Shown one piece after another: positions 30,027 through 37,350 of a stretch of DNA of 60,281 bases. Position 1 is the first letter of the stretch. Each line of letters begins with the position of its first letter. The stretch comes from Chloroflexota bacterium (lineage in GTDB: Bacteria; Chloroflexota; Anaerolineae; Anaerolineales; UBA11579): positions 1 to 60,281 of the forward strand of contig VRUJ01000026.1 of assembly GCA_019456165.1 (NCBI GenBank), given 5' to 3'. A program made the position numbers and the translations under genes. The notes below the pieces were generated by a model, which did no database searches, was not told the DNA's origin, and saw nothing but the letters and a program-made list of their open reading frames with translations.

Positions 30027-30051
30027 GGGGAAAGAGGGGATTTGGGGAGGG
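30027..30051 (+). other. G-quadruplex-type motif, left of the RM block
   Basis: Four G runs of 4, 4, 4 and 3 bases are separated by loops of 5, 4 and 1 bases on the + strand. Sequence alone cannot show that it folds in the cell. Confidence 0.6.
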
Positions 30052-30144
30052 AAAGGACAGGTCTATAACCCACCGTTGGAGGCCTTATTCCAGTTCAGCT
30101 ACAAATTGCAGATGTGATATGGCTAGTGTTTAGACTGAGAAATA

Positions 30145-30186
30145 AGGATCTGAACCCACGACCTCACCGTCTAGGGTTCAGATCCT
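30145..30186. repeat. Perfect 13-bp inverted repeat containing a tRNA T-arm-like arm
   Basis: AGGATCTGAACCC (30145-30157) pairs perfectly with GGGTTCAGATCCT (30174-30186) around a 16-base loop. Read on the minus strand, GGTGAGGTCGTGGGTTCAGATCC resembles the variable loop and T arm of a tRNA. It lies about 85 bases downstream of the FRG gene stop. It could be a terminator-like hairpin or a scar of integration at a tRNA. Confidence 0.55.
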
Positions 30187-30269
30187 GTTAGTATTGCATT
30201 TCCCGGAAAATCTCTTATCAAATTCGCAGACAATTGGATCTATCCAGTTGATAAATGAGCTTTCTATTG

Positions 30270-30941
30270 TTAGAATATGTCGAATTTAACATAGTTTATC
30301 CAATCGGATACACCTTGTAATCCTGGGAATAGAGATTTGTAGTGAATGCCTATTTGATATAAGCTTTCGTATATGGAACGTTTTGATGCTGAAGGAATTA
30401 TTATTTTTTCAATTTCTTGATCTTCTGGGGAAACACGCGGATCGTTTTGTGCAGTGAATATTCCAGTTTGAGCGCTAATCCTTGGAGTTATCACCGATGG
30501 CATGAAAATTCTAAGTTTATTGACCTCGAGAGGATTCATTTCATCAAAAGTAATAAAATCATTCTGCGGGATCATACGAAGTAAATAAACTGCACCATCT
30601 TTTTGAAAATTATCGTTTACAGCAAAGAACAAGGCAACCAAAATATTACGAGACCAATCTATTAATCTTGTGGGTGTTCCATGATGTTGAGCTAATGCTA
30701 ATAATTCTCCCTCGTTGGCAGGTTTATCTTTAAAATATGGATGCGCCTCTGTTTTGAATAAGGTTAAAACCTCCTTTTCTTTACTAAAAAAATCCTCTTT
30801 TGATAATGTCGGCCATTTTCTTCCAATTGTACTTATTAATTCGTAGGAAGTATCTGAAACGCCCCGAAAAATACTTGCTCTTTCTAAGAAATAATTTTGT
30901 TGTAAAACTTCACCAATAGAATTTATGGTTTTTTCAGCCAT
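30270..30941 (-). CDS. FRG domain protein in a restriction-modification operon
   Basis: The 223-residue protein contains the FRG domain signature: SIFRGVSDTSYELISTIGR near residue 25, an E-rich segment, and AQHHGTPTRLIDWSRNILVALFFAV near residue 90. FRG domains are common in phage-defence neighbourhoods, but no enzymatic activity is firmly assigned. It starts ten bases after the methyltransferase stop, so it is the last gene of the AT-rich operon small ORF / ThaI-like nuclease / methyltransferase / FRG. It could be an extra effector or a guard of the RM system, which is an inference from position. Confidence 0.82.
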   Translation of the reverse strand: MAEKTINSIGEVLQQNYFLERASIFRGVSDTSYELISTIGRKWPTLSKEDFFSKEKEVLTLFKTEAHPYFKDKPANEGELLALAQHHGTPTRLIDWSRNILVALFFAVNDNFQKDGAVYLLRMIPQNDFITFDEMNPLEVNKLRIFMPSVITPRISAQTGIFTAQNDPRVSPEDQEIEKIIIPSASKRSIYESLYQIGIHYKSLFPGLQGVSDWINYVKFDIF

Positions 30942-30950
30942 GTTTTATTA

Positions 30951-31847
30951 CTAAATATCCATCTTTGTTTGTAATTTGAAAGGCTTAATTCTTTTTTTAG
31001 CTAATCCAACATATTCAGGATCAATGTCATAACCAATATAAAATCGGTCCGATTTAATAGCTGCAATTGCTGTTGACCCACTACCGATAAATGGATCCAA
31101 AATAATATCATTCTTATATGTATAAAGTTGAGTTAATCTGTACGGCAGTTCAACTGGAAAAGGTGCTGGGTGACCAATTTTTTTAGCAGACTCAGTATTC
31201 ATTTTCCAAATAGATTTTGTCCATTCCATAAACTGGTCTTTTGAAATTGTATTTTCATGAATATTAGACTTTGGACGCTTGAAATCTCCTTTAGAGAAAA
31301 TTAATATGTACTCATGAACATCACGAAGAACTGGATTAGAAGCCGATTTCCAACTACCCCAAGCCATAGAAACACCTGCTCCTGCAGCCTTATTCCAAAT
31401 TACCTCGCCCCTCATGAGGAAACCTATATCTAGCATGATATGAGAAATAAAATCAGACAGAGGAATATAAGGTTTTCGACCTAAATTTGCAACATTTACA
31501 CACGCACGACCACCGGTAACTAAAACTCGATAGGTTTCAGTAAATACGTTTGCAAGCATATTGAGATATTCATTTAGTGATAAATCTTCATCATATTCTT
31601 TGGAGACATTGTAAGGAGGTGAGGTAACCATTAAATGAACCGAATTATCAGGTATATCAGTCATTTGCTCAGAATTACCAAGGATAATAGTGTTTTCTAA
31701 TTTTTTGGGAAATTCATTATCTGGACCAAAAGATTTAGTTTCTCCCTGAGATAGTTCGGAATATAGGCGTGTATTGTAATATTTAGAGGAATCGTGATTT
31801 ACCCTAGTAACCGTTCCAAATTTACTAGATTTTGAACCTTTTTTCAT
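30951..31847 (-). CDS. DNA methyltransferase, beta class (N4-cytosine or N6-adenine)
   Basis: The 298-residue protein has motif IV TSPPY near residue 75 placed before motif I DPFIGSGSTAIAA near residue 250, the order of beta-class methyltransferases. TSPPY is most common in N4-cytosine and some N6-adenine enzymes. It begins two bases after the restriction gene stop. The cognate nuclease is the ThaI-like protein upstream. Codons are AT-rich (many AAA, ATT, GAA), unlike the flanking metabolic genes, which suggests transfer. Confidence 0.88.
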   Translation of the reverse strand: MKKGSKSSKFGTVTRVNHDSSKYYNTRLYSELSQGETKSFGPDNEFPKKLENTIILGNSEQMTDIPDNSVHLMVTSPPYNVSKEYDEDLSLNEYLNMLANVFTETYRVLVTGGRACVNVANLGRKPYIPLSDFISHIMLDIGFLMRGEVIWNKAAGAGVSMAWGSWKSASNPVLRDVHEYILIFSKGDFKRPKSNIHENTISKDQFMEWTKSIWKMNTESAKKIGHPAPFPVELPYRLTQLYTYKNDIILDPFIGSGSTAIAAIKSDRFYIGYDIDPEYVGLAKKRIKPFKLQTKMDI

Positions 31848-31849
31848 AT

Positions 31850-32476
31850 CTAATCATCCTCTTCCCAATAATCTAACCACCGATCATACGGATTATAATT
31901 TATCTCTCGCCTTCCCCATCGAATAGGAATTCCTAGGCTTTGCTCATTATGGACTAAAGTTCTTACAGAAGCAGTTGACAATTCAACACCTCTAGGATTA
32001 GTACCTGGTTTTGGTAGTTTTAAATACTGGTTTCTGCCAATTCGATCCATTAAGTCTACCTGGATTTGGAGAGGGATTAAATAGAGACCCCCCATTCCAC
32101 CCCAATTAATGTGTGCGATTAAAATATCACAAGTTGGTGTGTAGTTTTCGGCAAATTCAAGAACATTGTCTCTATCAACCGTCCAAATTAATTTGACACC
32201 AACTAATCTTTTTCCAGTTATAGTTTTAATTGAAAGCGGGTTATCGAAAGCAATCACATCAATTTCAGGTGTTGTGATTGGTATTTCTGTATCAATATTT
32301 TCGATACCAAATTCATGTACTAGGAGGGCGATTAATATTCGTTCGCGCAATGATCCAACTTCCATTCCAATTCTTCCTGCTCGTGAACTATCTATCTCAG
32401 CAATTTGAAAAATGAAAGGAAGTTTATTTTGAATTCTTTCTATTATCAAATCTCTCTCAAACAAATTATTGATCAT
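31850..32476 (-). CDS. Type II restriction endonuclease, ThaI-like
   Basis: The 208-residue protein resembles the ThaI family from memory: MEVGSLRERILIALLVHEFG near residue 38, an ITTPEIDVIAFD segment, then SIKTITGKRLVGVKLIWTVD, in which Asp and Lys residues could form a PD-(D/E)xK-type site. ThaI itself cuts CGCG; whether this enzyme shares that target cannot be read from sequence. The gene precedes the methyltransferase. I am moderately sure of the family and quite sure it is the nuclease of this pair. Confidence 0.66.
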   Translation of the reverse strand: MINNLFERDLIIERIQNKLPFIFQIAEIDSSRAGRIGMEVGSLRERILIALLVHEFGIENIDTEIPITTPEIDVIAFDNPLSIKTITGKRLVGVKLIWTVDRDNVLEFAENYTPTCDILIAHINWGGMGGLYLIPLQIQVDLMDRIGRNQYLKLPKPGTNPRGVELSTASVRTLVHNEQSLGIPIRWGRREINYNPYDRWLDYWEEDD

Positions 32477-32496
32477 TTGTGTTTTCTGGTCTGCTT

Positions 32497-32724
32497 TTAG
32501 TTGATCTCTAAAATATCTTCTAATTTCTTTTTGTTAGCAAGGTTATTTGCTCTCATTTTATCAAGTGATGATCGGCATGGAAGTACGTGAGTGAAAAACT
32601 CTTGCAAGTATCTTCTCTGTTCTTCATCTTGTAGATTGCTTGATTGAATTTCATTGACAATGTGCAACATCTTTTCTGCTTGAAGAAGATATTCAAACAA
32701 TATGTCTCGCTCCTCACATTCCAA
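32497..32724 (-). CDS. Small helical protein leading the RM operon
   Basis: About 75 codons encode a Glu/Leu/Lys-rich, probably all-helical protein. It starts with a TTG at 32722-32724, or more likely with the TTG at 32698-32700 that follows GAGGAG at good spacing (about 67 residues). TATAAT on the minus strand at 32724-32729 places a promoter right here, which favours the inner start. I recognise no helix-turn-helix, so a controller role is unproven. It ends 20 bases before the nuclease gene. Confidence 0.5.
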   Translation of the reverse strand: MECEERDILFEYLLQAEKMLHIVNEIQSSNLQDEEQRRYLQEFFTHVLPCRSSLDKMRANNLANKKKLEDILEIN

Positions 32725-32856
32725 TTATACACGGTCTTCGATTAAACAAAAACAACTTATTAACAAGATCACATATTATCTGCCTACCCATAGAAACAAG
32801 ACCCTTTCAACCTCCCACCTTCCAAGCACCCACCATCATCTTTTACACTAAAACTA

Positions 32857-32897
32857 CCCCCCCTCACTCCTCAAATCCCCCCAAAGCCCAAACCCCC
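32857..32897 (-). other. G-quadruplex-type motif, right of the RM block
   Basis: On the minus strand four G runs of 5, 3, 6 and 7 bases are separated by 3, 4 and 13 bases. The wider stretch 32790-32905 is strongly C-rich on the + strand with only a few G. It lies between the RM promoter and the EAL remnant. Confidence 0.5.
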
Positions 32898-32909
32898 AGC
32901 TTATCGCGA

Positions 32910-33275
32910 TCAGCCTATAAATTCAGCCGCTAGCCCAGTCTCCAAGATGGTTTCCAGTTCTGGCACGGATACGGCCTCGCTAAAAACCCAGCCTTGAATT
33001 AATTCACAATTCTTTGCCCGGAATACATCCAATTGATGTATCTTCTCGACACCCTCTTTTACTAGATCTACGCATAGCAAAATCATCGATTTCAGGCTAT
33101 AATTATTTGTGAATTCTGTAACACGCTCAACGCAAAATCGGGCGTCGCCCCCCATTGTGATCTCAACATATCCATAACGCAAACCTCGCTTTTGCTTGAA
33201 ATCAGCAAAGGTGGAGATTCCTATTTCATTTCTGCAAGCTCGCCTTGCACCGCTGACATTCAAACCATTTTCCAA
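32910..33275 (-). pseudogene. Remnant of an EAL (c-di-GMP phosphodiesterase) domain gene
   Basis: The last third (LVKEGVEKIHQLDVFRAKN followed by ELIQGWVFSEAVSV) matches the end of EAL domains, where the pattern is AEGVE...QL..L..GC...QGY.FS. The preceding residues are poorly conserved, and the EAL, DDFG and catalytic Asp motifs upstream are absent. No proper start codon is seen (only TTG). I read it as a decayed C-terminal fragment. Confidence 0.5.
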
Positions 33276-33313
33276 TTACACTGTTCAAGATAACCACCTG
33301 AGGAGGTATATTC

Positions 33314-33913
33314 ATGGATGAAACAACGAAGGTTCCCACATTGAATGACGCGAAATTCTATATCTGGATTGGGACGTTCTTTTTGATGGGGGCACTTGCT
33401 GGCCCCTTTGGCGATACGATAAAAGCAGAAATTCAAAACTGCGTCGCGTTTCCGTTTGGAATTGGATCGTTATTTTATGGAATATCGAAAATGGGAAAAA
33501 TCAAATCCATACCCTGGCCTTACAAAATTACGATCACCATTTCTAGTATGGCAAGCCCATTCGGAATACTTTTCCTTCTATTTTGGATCGGAGAAGCCAT
33601 TGGGGAGAGGGACTTAAGACTTCTGTTTTCCGAATGGTGGCTCCTAGCTGTTGGAGTTATTTTTACGGGTTTAAGCATTATACTCGGGCGAATCTGGAAA
33701 GACCAACCACAACCCAGCTATCCGCCCATTCCGCAAAAAAATGTTCCTCCTAAACCAGAGACCCAGCAATTGTCAACCCCAGAGGCCACCGTAGCCTTGA
33801 AGAAATCCCGCTCACTGCCGCTCATTCTTTTGCTCGGTTGTATTTTGGTTTGTGTTCTCGCAGTCTGCTCGATCGCAGTAGCCACAGCGTTTTTTGCAGC
33901 TTACGGTGCATAA
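33314..33913 (+). CDS. Hypothetical multi-TM membrane protein
   Basis: The 199-residue protein has about four hydrophobic helices (near 15-35, 45-60, 75-95, 110-130), a Pro-rich cytoplasmic-type linker (about 137-160) and a final TM helix rich in Cys and Val (about 170-195). GAGGAGGT precedes the ATG. No family is recognised. The 130 bases after it, up to the SDR gene, hold nothing clear. Confidence 0.55.
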   Translation: MDETTKVPTLNDAKFYIWIGTFFLMGALAGPFGDTIKAEIQNCVAFPFGIGSLFYGISKMGKIKSIPWPYKITITISSMASPFGILFLLFWIGEAIGERDLRLLFSEWWLLAVGVIFTGLSIILGRIWKDQPQPSYPPIPQKNVPPKPETQQLSTPEATVALKKSRSLPLILLLGCILVCVLAVCSIAVATAFFAAYGA

Positions 33914-34043
33914 TCGATAAACTGCAAATCATATCCCGCTCACTCCGGCACACCCTCTGAGGCCCAAACGTCTTCACTCTCTTTGGCCATACCAATCTCC
34001 CCGGCTCGGCCGATGGCAAAATAATCTCACGGGCAATAATACC

Positions 34044-34823
34044 TCAATACATCACCGTGCCGCCATCAATATTGATTGACTGGCCTGTTATACCGCGCGC
34101 ATTTTCTGAGGCTAACATAATAGCCAGTGCGGCGACTTCTTCTGGGTCCAACATGCGGTTTTGTGGGCTTTGGCTCTCAATATAAGCGCGCGCGGCTTCT
34201 TCTGGATTACCAGTTTTAGCACTGACAATTTTGATACCCTCTGCCACCATAGGGGTATCCACGTAGCCCGGGCAAATTGCGTTTACGGTGATTCCGAAGG
34301 GGTTCAATTCAATCGCTAATGTGCGCGTAAAGCCGATCAAGCCATGCTTGGAGGTCGTATACGCGATAGTGAACTTGGTGCCGATCTTCCCCGAAATCGA
34401 AGCCATATTGATCACCCGCCCACCTTCGCTGCGTTCCACCATCCGGGGAATGATCGCTTTACTCACACGGAAGACACCCGTGAGGTTAACATCCAGCACT
34501 TGCTGCCACATTTCCTCGGAGTGGTTTAAAAACTTGTTGCTGGGTGCAATGCCGGCATTATTTACCAGAATATCCACAGTGCCAAACTTTTCATGCAGTT
34601 CCGCCGCCATCCTTCCAACTTGCTCCCCATCGCTCACATCGCAAGTTAAAGCCAGCGGTTTCCCTCCGGCAGCCCGGATTTCCTCGGCTACGCTATCCAG
34701 AGCGTCCTTACCGCGTGCCGTGATTACAACCTTGGATCCTTGCGCGGCAAATGCCAGGGCAATCGCCCTGCCGATACCTTTGCTTCCCCCGGTAACTAAT
34801 ACAACTTTATCTTTGAATTCCAT
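34044..34823 (-). CDS. Short-chain dehydrogenase/reductase (FabG-like)
   Basis: The 259-residue protein has the classical SDR set: cofactor motif TGGSKGIG near residue 12, NNAGIAPS near 88, catalytic Ser in MASISGKIG and the YTTSK active-site motif near 152, and PGYVDTPM. It would reduce or oxidise a ketone or alcohol with NAD(P)H; 3-oxoacyl-ACP reductase or hydroxybutyrate dehydrogenase type is possible. GGAG before the ATG at 34821-34823 fixes the start; the TTG at 34835 overlaps that site. Confidence 0.92.
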   Translation of the reverse strand: MEFKDKVVLVTGGSKGIGRAIALAFAAQGSKVVITARGKDALDSVAEEIRAAGGKPLALTCDVSDGEQVGRMAAELHEKFGTVDILVNNAGIAPSNKFLNHSEEMWQQVLDVNLTGVFRVSKAIIPRMVERSEGGRVINMASISGKIGTKFTIAYTTSKHGLIGFTRTLAIELNPFGITVNAICPGYVDTPMVAEGIKIVSAKTGNPEEAARAYIESQSPQNRMLDPEEVAALAIMLASENARGITGQSINIDGGTVMY

Positions 34824-34936
34824 GATCTTCTCCAAACAGTTTGTTAGAGGACGAGCAACTCATCCCGGAGTTGAGTAAGATGTTTCACTACGAGTTTCCG
34901 GGCAGTTTAGCTTCTTCCACATAATCTTTTTGCAAT

Positions 34937-34942
34937 TATAAT
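34937..34942 (+). promoter_or_regulatory. -10 element of a probably leaderless gene
   Basis: TATAAT ends 7 bases before the ATG at 34950, with no Shine-Dalgarno site between them. Confidence 0.5.
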
Positions 34943-34949
34943 ATTTTTT

Positions 34950-35423
34950 ATGGGCCTCACAAAACTACCTATAACTTACCAGAAAACCATCCCAAAGGAT
35001 TATCTTGATATTATGGGGCACATGAACGTGATGTGGTATACCCATCTGTTCGATGAAGCGACGTTCAATTTTTTCAGTCTGGTCGGGATGGATAAAGATT
35101 ATCACACCAAATCCGGTTTTGGCGCTTTCGCGCTAGAACAACACACCCGCTACCGAGCGGAGGTACGTGCCTTAGAAAGTGTTACTATGCATTCGCGTGC
35201 CTTGGGGATTTCAGCCAAGCGTTTTCACTTCATGCATTTTATGGTTAAAGATGAAACCAGTGTATTAGCTGCAACGGCTGAATTTATTGGCACCCACGTT
35301 GATTTGGGAATACGCCGCACAGCTCAAATACCAAAAAATATCCATGCGGCATATGAGGAATTAACCAGCCAACACTCCCAATTGGATTGGGATGCGCCTA
35401 CGTGTGGAGTGATGGGCGCCTAA
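34950..35423 (+). CDS. Acyl-CoA thioesterase (hot-dog fold)
   Basis: The 157-residue protein has the 4-hydroxybenzoyl-CoA thioesterase-type start DIMGHMNVMWYTHLFDEA (family pattern D..GH.N...Y...F). It then has a long central helix and the TRYRAEVRALESVTMHSRAL strand region. It would hydrolyse an acyl-CoA; carnitine-derivative or fatty-acyl substrates are possible. The gene is divergent from the SDR and probably read as a leaderless mRNA. Confidence 0.85.
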   Translation: MGLTKLPITYQKTIPKDYLDIMGHMNVMWYTHLFDEATFNFFSLVGMDKDYHTKSGFGAFALEQHTRYRAEVRALESVTMHSRALGISAKRFHFMHFMVKDETSVLAATAEFIGTHVDLGIRRTAQIPKNIHAAYEELTSQHSQLDWDAPTCGVMGA

Positions 35424-35453
35424 CAATCCCACAGATTTCTACTCAAATCCAGT

Positions 35454-36287
35454 CTACTCTGTGGGGGCTCTAGTTGCTTCGGGTTCAGCGGTTTCTTCCT
35501 CTTCCACTACCAGCACCGGCGCTGCGATTTGATACACAACAAAGACATCTACAGAAACCTCGTTTTGCCCAGGAGAGATGGGTACAGAGGCAGCCGTATC
35601 TATAAATGCGCGTTCGGCAAAAACGTTAACGACTCCAGGGCTGGCTGAAACAGAGACCGATATAACATCTACCAGTTCCACTCCGGCAGCAGCTGCCAGA
35701 ATTATAGCCTGGTTGCGCGCATCCTGCATGGCGGCAGATAATGCTTGATCATACGCTGAACTTTCATCATTTGGGTCAACTTCGAATGTGATTCCGTAAA
35801 TGGTATTCGCTCCAGCAGTGACAACAGCATCTAATATCTCACCCAAGCTGTCTATGTCATCGACAGTGATGTTAATCGTGTTTTGCACACGGAAGGTGGT
35901 CGTGGTGACTTCACCACTGGAGTTACGGGTCTGGATTGGGATAACGCTGAAATTAGTAGTCTCGATATCATTGCTTGAGATGTTAAACGCGTCCAGCGCA
36001 TCCATAATCAGTTGGGCTTGTTCGCTATTGAGTGTCACAGCCTCAGCCGCGATATCACCTTCTGTCTGCACCCCGATGGAGATCCTCACAAAATCCGGGT
36101 CAAGCGAGACGCTCCCCCGCCCAGTAACATTCATAACATGGACAGAATCCGACTCTGGCTCTAATGCCTCGGATGAAACAATTTCAGGATCGGATACAAC
36201 CGGGCTATCACCGTCTGTCCCTCCGCAAGCAGTGAGAAGAATCGCAAAAATCAGGATACTTATTAGGGTAATCTTTTTATTATGCAT
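35454..36287 (-). CDS. SIMPL domain (DUF541) lipoprotein
   Basis: The 277-residue protein has a lipobox signal peptide (LLTACGG), then a SIMPL domain: VTGRGSVSLDPDFVRISIGV near residue 52, the SNDIETTNFSVIPI strand and a helix with SAAMQDARNQAIILAAAAG. The C terminus is Glu/Ala-rich. SIMPL proteins are periplasmic or surface oligomers of uncertain role. It is followed on the same strand by the interrupted lipoprotein gene only at a distance, so they need not be one operon. Confidence 0.9.
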   Translation of the reverse strand: MHNKKITLISILIFAILLTACGGTDGDSPVVSDPEIVSSEALEPESDSVHVMNVTGRGSVSLDPDFVRISIGVQTEGDIAAEAVTLNSEQAQLIMDALDAFNISSNDIETTNFSVIPIQTRNSSGEVTTTTFRVQNTINITVDDIDSLGEILDAVVTAGANTIYGITFEVDPNDESSAYDQALSAAMQDARNQAIILAAAAGVELVDVISVSVSASPGVVNVFAERAFIDTAASVPISPGQNEVSVDVFVVYQIAAPVLVVEEEETAEPEATRAPTE

Positions 36288-36345
36288 ATTAAATCCTTTA
36301 GGTTTAGGTGGGTATATCGATAGATATTATCGCCAAACAAAAAGA

Positions 36346-36714
36346 TTATTCTGTTACCCTTATTATATTACTACAAATCTCGCCGCATGTGTCAATCTCT
36401 TCAAAGATGGCATCAATTCTCGGCTCAACTGTTTTGATCATTCTGCCATCCATCAATTCCAAGGTAACTTCCAAATTATGTAGCTGGGATATGGTCACCA
36501 CCTCCCCGCTATTTAATATTTCCACTACTTCTTCCCAGGAAACCTCTTCTCCAACACTAATTGCCCTCTCATCGATATCGTCAGGCTGAAATACTGGCAG
36601 GGCTTGCTCGTTTTAGTCTTCTGTTTCAGTCTCATCGTTTAAATCATTCCCTGACCCACAAGATAGGGTGAAAAATGTAAACAATGCCAGGGTTATTGCT
36701 ATCTTGAACTTCAT
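36346..36714 (-). pseudogene. Lipoprotein gene interrupted by an in-frame TAA
   Basis: The ATG at 36712-36714 starts a signal peptide with lipobox (FTLSCGSG, Cys 19), then a short acidic linker ending ETED. TAA follows at 36613-36615 (codon 34). The same frame continues without other stops for 88 codons to TAA at 36346-36348, encoding a domain with QPDDIDERAISVGEEVSW and later IDAIFEEIDTCGEIC. A single base change (for example CAA, GAA or AAA to TAA) accounts for it. Readthrough is possible but unsupported. The domain family is not recognised. Confidence 0.72.
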
Positions 36715-36909
36715 ATGGTTTTCTCTTTTGATCATTATTGATTATACTTAAGACGATGATATTTCATGATTAGTTCCTGGTTTCCAGTTAGAATATCAAT
36801 GTCTATAAGTCGCATTATAATTCTCCCGAACGTGGTAAACTCTGGTCTCAACAGGGCAACGTGCTATCATTATTGTAAGCAATATAGTCTGTAAAACAAA
36901 GGAAACAGT

Positions 36910-37350
36910 ATGCCTGGAATCGTCTGCGCCATCCGCGGCGGCCCCAACAGCCAACCAACAATCAATACAGCCATTTCCTTAGCCAAGGATAAGGGTTTAC
37001 CTGTGTTTTTTGTTTACATAGTTAATCTAGATTTCCTCTCCCATACCCAGACTAGTCGGGTAAGCATCCTCTCGGAGGAAATGCAGGAATTAGGCGAGTT
37101 CATTCTGCTTTCTGCTCAAGCAGAGGCTGAAGAAAAGGGCGCTTATTCTGACGGGATTATCAGACAAGGAAATGTTGAAGAAGAGATAATCAATGCTTGC
37201 AAGGAATTTGACGCTGACTACGTCATTCTCGGCCAACCTCAGGTCAAAGAATCTGAAAATGTATTCGACCAAAACAGGCTTGAAGCATTTAAAGAGAGGA
37301 TTGAAAAGAATGGGGGCGTCGAAGTAATATTTGCCGAAAAGGGAGAATAA
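36910..37350 (+). CDS. Universal stress protein family (UspA-like)
   Basis: The 146-residue protein has a Usp fold: MPGIVCAIRGGPNSQPTINTAI, alternating strands and helices, and a DADYVILGQPQ segment. The usual ATP-binding GxxG..G(S/T) loop is not clear, so ATP binding is doubtful. AAAGGA precedes the ATG. It overlaps the permease gene by one base (TAATG), so the two proteins are probably made together and the Usp may regulate the transporter. Confidence 0.78.
   Translation: MPGIVCAIRGGPNSQPTINTAISLAKDKGLPVFFVYIVNLDFLSHTQTSRVSILSEEMQELGEFILLSAQAEAEEKGAYSDGIIRQGNVEEEIINACKEFDADYVILGQPQVKESENVFDQNRLEAFKERIEKNGGVEVIFAEKGE

Noticed and set aside
33914..34043. A short minus-strand open frame (about 28 codons, IGRAGEIGMAKESEDVWASEG) as a gene remnant.
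   Set aside because: Too short, no start or ribosome site, and no family recognised; could be chance.
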